From: Streptomyces sp. Ag109_O5-10
GTDB lineage: Bacteria; Actinomycetota; Actinomycetes; Streptomycetales; Streptomycetaceae
Assembly (NCBI RefSeq): GCF_900105755.1
Contig: NZ_FNTQ01000001.1
Coordinates: 8,370,001-8,434,000 of the forward strand
DNA: 64,000 nucleotides
Direction: 5' to 3'
This document shows, piece after piece, positions 34,678 through 42,890 of this stretch (position 1 is the stretch's first letter; each line of letters opens with the position of its first letter). The notes beneath the pieces are model-generated. The model was not told the origin of the DNA. It did not search any database and saw only the letters and a program-made list of their open reading frames with translations. Both the position numbers and the translations under genes were made by a program.

Positions 34678-35496
34678 ATGACGACACTGCATGTCACCCT
34701 GCTCGGCGGGCTCCGCGAGATAGCCGCCGTACCACTGCCCGCGGCGGAGGCCGCGCACGGCACACGGTCGCTGCGCCGCTTCGTCCTGGAACTCCACGTG
34801 CCGCCGGAACGGCAGCCCGCACTGGATGCCGAACTGCGGGCTGCCGCCGCGCCGGACGGCACGTACCTGCGAGGCACCGACGCGATCTGGCGCGTGGTGG
34901 AAGGCTGGACCGTCGTGGCCAGCGGCCCGCGGACCGGGATCCACCGGTACAGGGTGGAGATCGAGGAGGTTGAGGACACCGCGCAGGCCGACACCCGCAC
35001 CGCGGGCGAGGGCGCGTCAGCCGATGCGGGCAACCTGCCCGCCGGCGAGAGCGCCGACGTCATGCAGCTCAGGCTGGCCGTCCTGGTACTGCCCGTCTCG
35101 GACATCGACCGGGCGAAGTCGTTCTACGAGGCCGTCGGGTTCCGACTGGATGCCGACCATGCCATCGACGCCTCCTATCGCGTGGTGCACATGACGCCCC
35201 CGGGATCGGCGTGCTCCATCCTGTTCGGGACCGGAGTCACCACGGCCGCCCCCGGCTCGGTGCGGGGCCTGCACCTCGTCGTCTCCGACATCGAGCAGGC
35301 CTGCCGGGAGCTCGCCACGAGGGGCGTGGTGACCGGCGGAATCTTCCATGACACGAGCGGTGTGTTCCACCGCAGCACCGATGAGAAGCGGGTCGAGGGA
35401 CCCGACCCGCAGCGTCGTGACTATCACTCCTACGCCGAGTTCAGCGACCCGGACGGCAACGAATGGGTGCTTCAGGAGGTACCGGCGCGGGCCTGA
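34678..35496 (+). CDS. VOC (glyoxalase-like) protein with an unknown N-terminal domain
   Basis: A 272-residue protein. Residues 145-270 form a VOC domain (VLVLPVSDIDRAKSFYEAVGFRLDAD, GLHLVVSDIEQACRELATRG, SFSDPDGNEWVLQEV as FSDPDGNEW), usually a metal-dependent enzyme or resistance fold. The first 100 residues (TLHVTLLGGLREIAAVPLP... VVEGWTVVASGPRTGIHRYRVEI) form a compact alpha/beta unit I do not recognise. An Ala/Gly-rich linker (residues 104-135) joins them. The gene follows ilvC by 39 bases and may be its operon partner. The reaction is unknown. A fusion of this kind could be checked for in other actinobacteria. Confidence 0.75.
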   Translation: MTTLHVTLLGGLREIAAVPLPAAEAAHGTRSLRRFVLELHVPPERQPALDAELRAAAAPDGTYLRGTDAIWRVVEGWTVVASGPRTGIHRYRVEIEEVEDTAQADTRTAGEGASADAGNLPAGESADVMQLRLAVLVLPVSDIDRAKSFYEAVGFRLDADHAIDASYRVVHMTPPGSACSILFGTGVTTAAPGSVRGLHLVVSDIEQACRELATRGVVTGGIFHDTSGVFHRSTDEKRVEGPDPQRRDYHSYAEFSDPDGNEWVLQEVPARA

Positions 35497-35512
35497 GAGG
35501 CTCGTGCAGTGT

Positions 35513-35746
35513 TCAGTCGCGAGGGAGGGCGTCCTCCGGGGATCCGGAGCGACGCTCACCTGCGCCGTGTGTCGTCGCGGTGCCGCGCAGGGTCTGGAGG
35601 GACTCGGCGATCGACGCGATACGTGTGTTCACGACGTGAACGGCCTCACGGAGCTGGCGCAGCCGCCCCTCGAGAGCCGTCGCCTCGGCCGTGAGCGACG
35701 CCGCAACCGTGGCGGGGTCTGCCTGAAGATCAACGCCTTGGGACAT
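35513..35746 (-). CDS. Small coiled-coil protein
   Basis: A 77-residue soluble protein. Residues 8-55 (DPATVAASLTAEATALEGRLRQLREAVHVVNTRIASIAESLQTL) have a leucine/alanine/isoleucine heptad spacing typical of a coiled coil. The C-terminal 20 residues are polar and likely disordered. No family is recognised. The gene is credible because GGAGG lies 9-10 bases before its ATG and an exact TGTCACA-N16-GGTC promoter lies 45 bases upstream. It may bind another protein, but no partner is evident. Confidence 0.75.
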   Translation of the reverse strand: MSQGVDLQADPATVAASLTAEATALEGRLRQLREAVHVVNTRIASIAESLQTLRGTATTHGAGERRSGSPEDALPRD

Positions 35747-35791
35747 CTTCCTGGTCCTCCTCGGATCGTGTCGGACACCAATCCCCGTACT

Positions 35792-35818
35792 GACCGGACA
35801 CGGGGCGCGCTTGTGACA
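35792..35818 (-). promoter_or_regulatory. ECF41-type promoter of the small coiled-coil gene
   Basis: Minus strand TGTCACA (35818-35812), 16 bases, CGGTC with GGTC at 35795-35792. Exact; 45 bases before the start. Confidence 0.82.
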
Positions 35819-35883
35819 GCCGGAGACGTCGTACCCGCAGGACGGGTGGCCCGGGGCGTGGCCGCGGCTGACACGTCCTGGGT

Positions 35884-36147
35884 TCAGCAGGCTTCCAGGG
35901 CGAAATCGCCCAGGAGGTGGTGTCGTATTCGCCGCACCTCGGCGCGGTCGGGTTCCACGGGCCCCTGGCCGCAGGCGTCCCGCTCGGAGGCGCTGTGGGC
36001 CCGGCGCACCGCTGCGCACAGGGCTTCGGCGCTGTCCGGCGCCTCGCGGACGACGTAGTACAGCCAGACGATCCGGGAGTCGTCCGACCGGCACGGCAGC
36101 CCGACCAACCAGATGCGGGAGTCTGAGTCTCTGGGTGTGCTGAACAT
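35884..36147 (-). CDS. Small hypothetical protein
   Basis: An 87-residue protein with two parts: residues 8-35 look like a beta hairpin (SRIWLVGLPCRSDDSRIVWLYYVV), the rest is helical (EALCAAVRRAHSASERDA, RRIRHHLLGDFALEAC). No family is recognised. Three cysteines are spread through it. GGAG lies 11-13 bases before the ATG at 36147, and a weaker TGTCACG-N16-AGTC element lies 83 bases upstream. It is followed by the small coiled-coil gene on the same strand after 137 bases, but that gene has its own promoter. Confidence 0.6.
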   Translation of the reverse strand: MFSTPRDSDSRIWLVGLPCRSDDSRIVWLYYVVREAPDSAEALCAAVRRAHSASERDACGQGPVEPDRAEVRRIRHHLLGDFALEAC

Positions 36148-36230
36148 GAGGTCTCATCTCCGTTCTCTGCCGACGGCGATGGCGGCAAAGGTGGGTGGGG
36201 CTCCGCGAGGAGTTCCGCCCTTTCTTCATT

Positions 36231-36257
36231 GACTGGACAGCGCCCCGGTTCGTGACA
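36231..36257 (-). promoter_or_regulatory. Weak ECF41-type promoter of the 87-residue protein
   Basis: Minus strand TGTCACG (36257-36251), 16 bases, CAGTC with AGTC at 36234-36231. Two deviations from the exact element but the spacing is identical. Confidence 0.4.
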
Positions 36258-36323
36258 GCGAATCGGCCTGTTGCCGCTGTCCCTCTCAACTGCTGTGGCG
36301 CGGCTCGTGGATGGAGATCTTGG

Positions 36324-36350
36324 TGTCACAGATACGTGTGTGCCCCTGTC
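36324..36350 (+). promoter_or_regulatory. ECF41-type promoter of the phosphatase gene
   Basis: TGTCACA (36324-36330), 16 bases, CTGTC with TGTC at 36347-36350. The same -10 variant as at the YceI gene; 110 bases before the start at 36461. Confidence 0.6.
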
Positions 36351-36460
36351 TCATGAGCGAACAGATCGGGCCAGGCAGGAGAAAAAGGGCGTGCGTTCCG
36401 CGAGCCGCCGACACTCGTGCGTGGAGCCGCCATCGCCACTCGCCGCACGAAAGACCACAC

Positions 36461-37699
36461 ATGAGCATCCCCATTCCGCGGCCGGACGTTCCGGCCGTCG
36501 ATCGCTGTGGAGGACATCGGGCTCTCGAGGCCCGTCCCCGTGGGGGCTCCTCCTTCTGCCGCGACCTCCGCGTGGTTCTGCTGTCCCAGGACGAACAGGA
36601 CGCGGTCCACGTCCGGCGGCTGCTTCCGGACCGGCTGGCCGATGCGCTGGTCTGCCACACGAGCGTCGAGGAAGTATGCCGCACGTCCGGCGCCCACGGC
36701 CCGCTGTGCGTCCTGGTGGGCAGCACACCGGCCGGACGGACCTCGGCCGACGTCGTCACCCTGGTACGCCGCCACGCCCCCGACGCGGCCGTGCTCGTTC
36801 TCGAGGGCACGCACGCGTCGCACGCCTTCCGCCCTGTCGCCGGCTCGACGCAGGGCTGGGCCGATCACCGCCGCAGCGCTCCCGACGAGTTCAGCCGGAA
36901 GATCTGGGCGGCGCCGCAACGTGCCGTCGCGGGGCGCACCGTGGCAGGCGAGGAGATAGCGCGGGACAACGCCCTGCTGGAACGGGGCCTGTTGCCCGAC
37001 CTGACGCTGCGGGCAGACGGCTTCACGACCGCCTTCCACTACGCGCCGGGTCGGGCGCACACTTTGCTGGGCGGTGACTTCTGCGATGTGGTGCGCGGCG
37101 ACGACGGCAGCGCCCACGTGGTCATGGGCGATGTGTCCGGGCACGGTGCCGCCGCGGCCGCCCTCGGTGTCCACCTGCGCCTGGCATGGCGCACGGCCGT
37201 GCTGTGCGGGCAGAGCCAGCTGGAACAACTCCATCTGCTCGAACGCATCCTGACCGCGGAACGAGCGGAGGAGGAGACCTACGCGACCGTGGTGTCCCTG
37301 GTCCTGTCGCCCCACCGCCGCACCCTGCGGACGGTCACCGCCGGCCATCCGGGCTATCTGCACCGGCACGGAGGAGAGGTCCGTTGGGTGGAGCCGCCGC
37401 CAGGTCTCCCGCTGGGACTCTTCCCCGGGCAAGGGGACTGGCGGGAGAGCGAGACGGCGATGTCGGACGGGGACGGCATCGTGCTGTTCACCGACGGACT
37501 CTACGAAGGTCGTACGGCCGGCGGACGGCTCGGGGAGGAGGGCTTGCTGAGGCTGGCCGGTCGGCTCGCGCATCTGGAGGCGCAGACGTTCGTCGATGCC
37601 TTGGTAGGCGGCGTATCGCTGCTGGCCGCCCCGTTCGGCGGGCTTCGGGACGATGTGGCGGTGCTTCATCTGTCCTGCGGCGGAGGGGGCGGGGTTTGA
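36461..37699 (+). CDS. SpoIIE-type PP2C protein phosphatase with receiver-like N-terminus
   Basis: A 412-residue protein. Residues 35-120 look like a receiver-like fold (LRVVLLSQDEQDAVHVRRLLPDRL, APDAAVLVLEG) but without a clear phospho-acceptor Asp. Residues 165-405 form the PP2C/SpoIIE catalytic domain, with metal motifs LGGDFCDVV, MGDVSGHGAAAAA and, later, TAGHPGYL, FTDGLYEGR and RDDVAVL. Such phosphatases dephosphorylate STAS anti-anti-sigma proteins and so release alternative sigma factors. No STAS or kinase gene is adjacent. A TGTCACA-type promoter lies 110 bases upstream, which could tie this sigma island to the SigB-like stress network. Confidence 0.88.
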   Translation: MSIPIPRPDVPAVDRCGGHRALEARPRGGSSFCRDLRVVLLSQDEQDAVHVRRLLPDRLADALVCHTSVEEVCRTSGAHGPLCVLVGSTPAGRTSADVVTLVRRHAPDAAVLVLEGTHASHAFRPVAGSTQGWADHRRSAPDEFSRKIWAAPQRAVAGRTVAGEEIARDNALLERGLLPDLTLRADGFTTAFHYAPGRAHTLLGGDFCDVVRGDDGSAHVVMGDVSGHGAAAAALGVHLRLAWRTAVLCGQSQLEQLHLLERILTAERAEEETYATVVSLVLSPHRRTLRTVTAGHPGYLHRHGGEVRWVEPPPGLPLGLFPGQGDWRESETAMSDGDGIVLFTDGLYEGRTAGGRLGEEGLLRLAGRLAHLEAQTFVDALVGGVSLLAAPFGGLRDDVAVLHLSCGGGGGV

Positions 37700-37739
37700 T
37701 GTTCTGCCGACCCGCAGGACCGGCCCGGCCTACGGACGA

Positions 37740-37775
37740 AGCCGGTTCCCGCCGGGGAGGGGGCGGGAACCGGCT
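37740..37775 (+). terminator. Hairpin terminator after the phosphatase gene
   Basis: A 14-bp perfect stem (37740-37753 with 37762-37775) around an 8-base GC-rich loop, 40 bases past the stop codon at 37699. Confidence 0.8.
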
Positions 37776-37817
37776 GGCACATGCGCCCCGGCCGGGGGAT
37801 CTGGGCTCTCGACCTAG

Positions 37818-37978
37818 TGCCGCGGCAGGCAACGTTTGCCCGTCAAGGAGCGGCGTCCGGTGCGTGCTCTCGGCGTGCCGGCCGGAAGTCCTCGTACTGG
37901 ATGTACTTGGGCTTTCGGCTGGTGCGGCGAGAGTGCGTGCCGGGCGTCGTGACGGGGCGAACGTTGCCTGTTGCGGCA
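37818..37978. mobile_element. 161-bp MITE, copy 1
   Basis: Ends are imperfect inverted repeats: TGCCGCGGCAGGCAACGTTT on the left and, on the reverse strand of the right end, TGCCGCAACAGGCAACGTTC. It is flanked by CTAG on both sides (37814-37817 and 37979-37982), the target duplication. It differs by one base from copy 2 at 42590-42750. It carries no gene of its own. The right-hand CTAG is shared with the adjacent IS701-type element. Confidence 0.9.
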
Positions 37979-37982
37979 CTAG

Positions 37983-39424
37983 TAGGGCTTGGTCAGGTTC
38001 GTATTGGGGTGGGTATGTCGTGGTGGCAGGTGGGGCAGGCGCCGGTCCAGAGGGCGAGGAGTGTTTGCAGCTCGCGGACGGTCTGGTAGAGGCTCAGTCC
38101 TGCGCCGTGTCTTTTGGGTCTCGTGCCAGCCGTTGGAGTGTGCAGAAGGCGTGGGCGGCGGAGACGAGGGTGACGTGGTGGTGCCAGCCGTTCCAGGTGC
38201 GGCCCTCGAAGTGGGCCAGTCCCAGGGCTTGTTTCATCTCGCGGTAGTCGTGCTCGATGCGCCAGCGGAGCTTGGCCAGCCGCACCAGGGTGGCCAAAGG
38301 CATGCCGGAGGGCAGGCTGGACAGCCAGAACTGCACCGGTTCGCTCTCGTCGGCTGGCCATTCGGCAAGCAGCCAGCGCTCGGGCAGTTCCGGTTCGTCG
38401 GCCGGCTTGCGGATGCCGCGTCCGGCGGGACGGATGCGCAGGGCGACGAACCGCGAGTACATGCGCCTGAAGCCGCTTCGGCTGTTGCCCGGCCGGGATC
38501 CCTCTCGCCAGGACACCGGCCGAGCGGCCGTCCGGCCGGCCGCGATGACCAGGTCCTTCACGCTCTGCGGCGGGTCGGGGTACTGCATCTTCGACGGCCG
38601 GCCGGTGCCCGCGTAGGCGGGCTGGACGGGCCGGGCATCGGCAGGGTGAGCGGTGTGGCGGCCGGAGATGCCCACCGCATAGGGCAGATTGCGTTCTTCC
38701 AGGCCGCTGCGGAAGGCGGCGGCGTCGCCGTATCCGGCGTCCGCGACGACGAGGGGAACGTCGATGCCCCACGACCGTGCTTCGTCGATCATGTCCAGGG
38801 CCAGCTGCCACTTCTCCACGTGTCCCGTCTGGGCGGGGATGCCGCAGCGGGTGCGGCGGGCGACCTTGGCCGCATCTGCCTCGGGCGAGGCCGGGTCCCA
38901 GCCGGCCGGCATGAACAGCCGCCAGTCGATCGCGGCCGAGGCACGGTCGGTGGCCAGGTGCAGCGACACTCCCACCTGGCAGTTGGTGACCTTGCCCGCG
39001 GTTCCGGTGTACTGCCGGGACACGCACGCCGAGGCGTCCCCGTCCTTGAGGAACCCGGTGTCGTCGACGATCAGCGCTTCCGGCCGGATCGCGTCCTGCA
39101 TCTTCCAGGCCAGGCGGGCCTGCACGTGCGCCGGATTCCACGGGCTGGTCGTCACGAAGTGGGCCAGTGCCTGCCGGTTGCCGTCCTCGCCGAGGCGGGC
39201 CGCCATCGGCTCCACCGACTTGCGCCGACCGTTCAGCAACAGTCCCCGCACATAAACCTGTCCCCATCGCCGCTGGTCAGCACGGAAGAAGCCGTCGAAC
39301 AACTCCGCCGTGAACGCCTCCAGGGCCTCCCGGACCCCGACCATCTCCTCAGGTGTCACACCACCTCAACGACACCCACCGACCAACGGACACGCCATCC
39401 ACAAATGAACCTGACCAAGCCCTA
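37983..39424 (-). mobile_element. IS701-type insertion sequence
   Basis: A 1442-bp element bounded by 18-bp perfect inverted repeats (TAGGGCTTGGTCAGGTTC at the left, its complement at the right). It is flanked by 4-bp CTAG duplications at 37979-37982 and 39425-39428. It carries one transposase gene. It sits exactly at the outer edge of MITE copy 1. Confidence 0.92.
38094..39359 (-). CDS. IS701 family transposase
   Basis: A 421-residue DDE transposase of the IS701 family. The first catalytic Asp lies in LIVDDTGFLKDGDASACVSRQYTG, the second in VVADAGYGDAAAFRSGL, and the Glu in WRIEHDYREMKQALGLAHFEGR. The reading frame is complete, so the element may still be active. The start codon lies near the right end of the element and the gene reads toward the MITE. 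The 4-bp CTAG target duplication agrees with this family, which favours YTAR sites. Confidence 0.93.
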   Translation of the reverse strand: MTPEEMVGVREALEAFTAELFDGFFRADQRRWGQVYVRGLLLNGRRKSVEPMAARLGEDGNRQALAHFVTTSPWNPAHVQARLAWKMQDAIRPEALIVDDTGFLKDGDASACVSRQYTGTAGKVTNCQVGVSLHLATDRASAAIDWRLFMPAGWDPASPEADAAKVARRTRCGIPAQTGHVEKWQLALDMIDEARSWGIDVPLVVADAGYGDAAAFRSGLEERNLPYAVGISGRHTAHPADARPVQPAYAGTGRPSKMQYPDPPQSVKDLVIAAGRTAARPVSWREGSRPGNSRSGFRRMYSRFVALRIRPAGRGIRKPADEPELPERWLLAEWPADESEPVQFWLSSLPSGMPLATLVRLAKLRWRIEHDYREMKQALGLAHFEGRTWNGWHHHVTLVSAAHAFCTLQRLARDPKDTAQD

Positions 39425-40957
39425 CTAGTCGAGAACCCGGTGATGGGCGAAGCGCGACACCAGCGGCGGCTCCATCAGCCAGCCGTGAGCCCGGCCGTGC
39501 CGTGCGTGAGAGGTGCCGGCGGTTTCGCGCAGCAGGGCGAAGGCCATCACCGCTCCGATGGCCAGCAGACCCGCGCACAGGGGCATGGCCCGGTTGAACG
39601 CCGTGTCGAAGGAGCCGGGGGAGCGGTAGGCGTCCGGGCTCATGCCGACCAGCAGCGGCAGCGCGGCCACGGAGACCAGCCCGGCCGCGCGTGCGGCCGC
39701 GTTGTTGATTCCGCTGGCCAGGCCCGCGTCGGCGGCCTCGACCGAGGCCAGCAGCGTCACGCTCAGCGGAGCGACCATGATGACCATGCCCGTCCCCATC
39801 ACGAGCAGGGCGGGCAGAACGTCGGCGTAGTAGGAGGCGTGCGTGCCCACCCGCGCCGTCATCATCATGCCCGCCCCGCACACCACAGGGCCGACGGTGA
39901 GCGGGATGCGCGGTCCCAGGCGTTGGGCGAGCGTCCCGGAGCGGGCGGAGAACAGCAGCATCAGTACCGTGCTCGGCAACATGGCAGCGCCCGCCGCCAG
40001 TGCCGAGTAGCCGGCGACGATCTGCAGTTGCAGGGCGGTCAGGAAGAAGAACCCGCCCAGCCCGGCGTAGACGCACAGGGTGATCAGGTTGATGGCCGTG
40101 AACGGCCGCGACGAGAAGATCGACAGGGGCATCATCGGGTCGCTGCTGCGCCGCTCCACCAGCAGGAACGCGGCCCCGGCCGCGATGCTGCCCGCGGCCG
40201 CGGCAAGGGCGACGGGCCCGCCGGAACGGGCTTCGGTCAGCGCGTAGGTGGCCAGAGCGAGCGTCAGCGCGCCCAGCGCCGCACCGGCGAGGTCGAACCC
40301 CCGCCGGGACGGGATGTGGTTACCGGCCGGGACGGTGGGCTGCTGAGGCCTGCCGACGGACTCCGGGACGTGGCGCATTGCCAGGGGCACGCACAGCAGC
40401 GCCGGGGGGATCGTCAGCAGAAAGGTCCAGCGCCAGCCGGGGCCGTCGACGAGCCATCCGCCGAGAAACGGCCCGAGTGCCGCCCCGATGCCGCCGAACC
40501 CGGACCACAGGCCGATGGCGCGCGGCCGGTCGTCCGGGTGGAAGGAGGCTTCGATGATCGCCAGTGAGCCGGGGGTGAGGAGCGCGCCGCCGACGCCCTG
40601 GAGCGCGCGGGCGGCGATGAGCGCGGTCGTGTCGGGAGCCAGTCCGCACAGCAGGGACGCCGCAGCGAACCAGATGATGCCCAGGACGAAGATCCGGCGC
40701 CGGCCGAAGCGGTCGCCCAGGGATCCGCCCAGCAGGATGAGTCCCGCCAGGGTCAGCATGTAGGCGTTCACGGTCCACTGGAGTGCGGTGAGGTCGGCGT
40801 CGAAGTCGTCGCCGATGTGCGGCAGCGCGACGTTGGTGACGGTCGAGCCGAGCAGCACCACGCTGGAGCCGAGGACGGTGGCCAGAAGGGTCCATCGGCC
40901 ACGGGCGCTGGCGATGCGCAGGAAGGCCGGGTCGCTCGGGGCGGGGGAGGGGTGCAT
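39425..40957 (-). CDS. MFS multidrug transporter, DHA2 (EmrB/QacA) type
   Basis: A 510-residue transporter with 14 predicted membrane helices. It has the DHA2 motif A (GDRFGRRRIFVLG, near residue 85) and motif C (GFGGIGAALGPFLGG, near residue 155), and exports drugs or toxic compounds with proton antiport. The TAG stop is formed by the CTAG target site next to the IS701 element (39425-39428). The last residues may have been unchanged if that CTAG was already the stop. No island promoter is found upstream. The gene starts with an ATG at 40957 with GGAGACGAC before it. Confidence 0.93.
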   Translation of the reverse strand: MHPSPAPSDPAFLRIASARGRWTLLATVLGSSVVLLGSTVTNVALPHIGDDFDADLTALQWTVNAYMLTLAGLILLGGSLGDRFGRRRIFVLGIIWFAAASLLCGLAPDTTALIAARALQGVGGALLTPGSLAIIEASFHPDDRPRAIGLWSGFGGIGAALGPFLGGWLVDGPGWRWTFLLTIPPALLCVPLAMRHVPESVGRPQQPTVPAGNHIPSRRGFDLAGAALGALTLALATYALTEARSGGPVALAAAAGSIAAGAAFLLVERRSSDPMMPLSIFSSRPFTAINLITLCVYAGLGGFFFLTALQLQIVAGYSALAAGAAMLPSTVLMLLFSARSGTLAQRLGPRIPLTVGPVVCGAGMMMTARVGTHASYYADVLPALLVMGTGMVIMVAPLSVTLLASVEAADAGLASGINNAAARAAGLVSVAALPLLVGMSPDAYRSPGSFDTAFNRAMPLCAGLLAIGAVMAFALLRETAGTSHARHGRAHGWLMEPPLVSRFAHHRVLD

Positions 40958-41236
40958 GTCGTCTCCTTGGGACAGTGGGCCAGGAGGCGGCCGGTACGTT
41001 CGTGCCGGGCAGCGGGTGCGGCGGGTCGGTCTTCTCGTCTACGCACGGGTGCACCGGGTGGCGCGTCACGTATGCCCGGGGTGCGGTGGTTCGTGCGTGG
41101 TCCTCCGCGTGGCACCCGGGGGGCTGCGGTACGCGGTGTGGCGTCGTGAGGACGCAGGGTGTCCGAGGGTCCGTTTCCCGCTCGGTGGGCCGGGGCGAGC
41201 GGGAGACGGACGGTGGGCGTCCGGCGGACCGGCGGG

Positions 41237-41707
41237 TCAGCCGAACATGCCGGGCCTGTAGCCGCCGGCGGGCTGCTGGTTGATGACGTTGATGCGGTTG
41301 TAGGCGTTGATGATCGCGATCAACGAGATCAGCGCGGCGAGCTGGTCCTCGTCGTAGTGCTTCGCGGCGTTGGCCCAGGCCTCGTCCGACACACCGCCCG
41401 CCGCGTCGGCGATGCGGGTGCCCTGTTCGGTGACCTCCAGCGCCGCGCGCTCGGCGTCGGTGAAGACGGTGGCTTCGCGCCAGGCGGCGACCAGGTGCAG
41501 CCGCTGCTGGTCCTCGCCCGCGGCGGTGGCGTCCTTGGTGTGCATGTCGGTGCAGAAGCCGCAGCCGTTGATCTGGCTGGCCCGGATCTTCACCAGTTCC
41601 TGGGTGGCGACGGGAAGCGCCGAGTGCACAGCGGCTCCGGCCGAGTTGAGGTGCTTCATGACCTTGCCCGCGAGAGCGTTGCCGAAGTAGTCGATGCGCG
41701 CGTCCAT
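41237..41707 (-). CDS. AhpD-like alkylhydroperoxidase (carboxymuconolactone decarboxylase family)
   Basis: A 156-residue CMD-family protein. The redox motif is C-G-F-C-T-D-M-H at residues 49-56, with Cys49 and Cys52 in the C-X2-C-X3-H arrangement of AhpD, preceded by EL-V-K-I-R-A-S-Q-I-N. These proteins reduce peroxides with lipoyl-linked electrons. CMD genes are the best-known neighbours of ECF41 sigma factors. The gene follows the NmrA gene at 41792 by 84 bases on the same strand and has no promoter element of its own, so both probably share the promoter at 42789-42815. Confidence 0.92.
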   Translation of the reverse strand: MDARIDYFGNALAGKVMKHLNSAGAAVHSALPVATQELVKIRASQINGCGFCTDMHTKDATAAGEDQQRLHLVAAWREATVFTDAERAALEVTEQGTRIADAAGGVSDEAWANAAKHYDEDQLAALISLIAIINAYNRINVINQQPAGGYRPGMFG

Positions 41708-41791
41708 GGAGGAATCCTGATAGTCGAGTGATCGGAGATGAACTGGCTTGAGGTTGCTGCGATTTCGGGGCCGTGGGCTCCCGGCTCGCCG

Positions 41792-42535
41792 TTACTGCTT
41801 GCTGCTCCAGTCGGCGAAGTGCGTCTCGCCGAGCTGTGCGTCGGGGCCGGGCAGCAGGTCGGACTCCTTGAGGGCGGCGCCCCAGTAGAGACCCTTCGGG
41901 TCCGTCACGACCGTGCGGGGGTCGTTGTGGGCCGTGAGGGCCTTGCGGATGAAGTCCTCCAGGGTGAAGGTGTCGGGGCCGGCGACCTCGACGATTCCGT
42001 TGACCGGAGTGCCGACCGCCGTGCGGCCGACGGCCGCGGCCACGTCGCCCGAGAAGATGGGCTGGATCTTGATGGGGGCGACGGACACCGTTTCACCGCT
42101 GGTCGCCGAGTCCGCGAGGGTCTTGGCGAACTCGAAGAACTGCGTGGCGTGGACGATCGAGTACGGCACTCCGGAGTCCCGGATCATGTCCTCCTGGACC
42201 TGCTTGGCCTGGAAGTAGCCGGACTGCTGGAGGCGGTCGGTGCCCACGACGGACAGAGCCACGTGGTGTGTGACGCCGGCGGCAGCCTCCGCGGCGAGCA
42301 GGTTGGTGGTGGAGGCGCGGAAGAACTCCATCACCGCGTCGTCGTCGAAGGAGGGGGAGTTGGAGACGTCGACGACGACGGAGGCGCCCTTCAGGACGTC
42401 GGCCAGGCCTTCTCCGGTGACCGCGTTGACTCCGGTGTTCGGGGAGGCTGCCACCGCCTCATGACCGTGTTCGTCGAGCTTGGAGACGACCTTGGAACCG
42501 ATGAGTCCGGTTCCGCCGATCACTACGACCTTCAT
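41792..42535 (-). CDS. NmrA-like NAD(P)-binding protein, second copy
   Basis: A 247-residue NmrA-type SDR, closely similar throughout to the product of 24461-25207. It starts with VVIGGTGLIGSKVVSKLDEHGHEAVAA and ends with LLPGPDAQLGETHFADW. It is probably a quinone- or NADPH-linked reductase or sensor. It is the first gene of an operon with an AhpD-like gene. A 161-bp MITE now lies in its leader between the intact TGTCACA-type promoter and the ATG at 42535, so the leader has grown from about 88 to about 253 bases. GAAAGGGAA precedes the ATG unchanged. Confidence 0.9.
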   Translation of the reverse strand: MKVVVIGGTGLIGSKVVSKLDEHGHEAVAASPNTGVNAVTGEGLADVLKGASVVVDVSNSPSFDDDAVMEFFRASTTNLLAAEAAAGVTHHVALSVVGTDRLQQSGYFQAKQVQEDMIRDSGVPYSIVHATQFFEFAKTLADSATSGETVSVAPIKIQPIFSGDVAAAVGRTAVGTPVNGIVEVAGPDTFTLEDFIRKALTAHNDPRTVVTDPKGLYWGAALKESDLLPGPDAQLGETHFADWSSKQ

Positions 42536-42589
42536 GGACTTTCCCTTCACTGATCTCGCACGGTGCCGGGCGGGTCTGCGGCGACCTAG

Positions 42590-42750
42590 TGCCGCGGCAG
42601 GCAACGTTTGCCCGTCAAGGAGCGGCGTCCGGTGCGTGCTCTCGGCGTGCCGGCCGGAAGTCCTCGTACTGGATGTACTTGGGCTTTCGGCCGGTGCGGC
42701 GAGAGTGCGTGCCGGGCGTCGTGACGGGGCGAACGTTGCCTGTTGCGGCA
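42590..42750. mobile_element. 161-bp MITE, copy 2, in the leader of the NmrA-AhpD operon
   Basis: Identical to copy 1 except one base. Flanked by CTAG at 42586-42589 and 42751-42754. It lies between the -10 element at 42789-42792 and the start codon at 42535, so the transcript would carry the whole element, whose complementary ends can fold. Confidence 0.92.
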
Positions 42751-42788
42751 CTAGTCCACGGCACCGGCCGCGTGGCTCGTACCCTCCT

Positions 42789-42815
42789 GACCGGGCGAGC
42801 CCGGCATCTGTGACA
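42789..42815 (-). promoter_or_regulatory. ECF41-type promoter of the NmrA-AhpD operon
   Basis: Minus strand TGTCACA (42815-42809), 16 bases, CGGTC with GGTC at 42792-42789. Exact, though separated from its gene by MITE copy 2. Confidence 0.82.
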
Positions 42816-42890
42816 GGGCGGCGCACAAAGATTTCGCGCCGCGGTCGATCGCCCTCACACAGCGGGTCCGGCATCGTCGGACGCGTCGCG

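Noticed and set aside
37488..37979. A gene spanning the phosphatase end and MITE copy 1 on the minus strand
   Set aside because: Its protein-like part is simply the translated MITE, which recurs identically at the second copy in another context.
39354..39360. TGTCACA at the transposase start in the IS701-type element
   Set aside because: It lies on the wrong strand for the transposase and has no NGTC at N16; likely chance.
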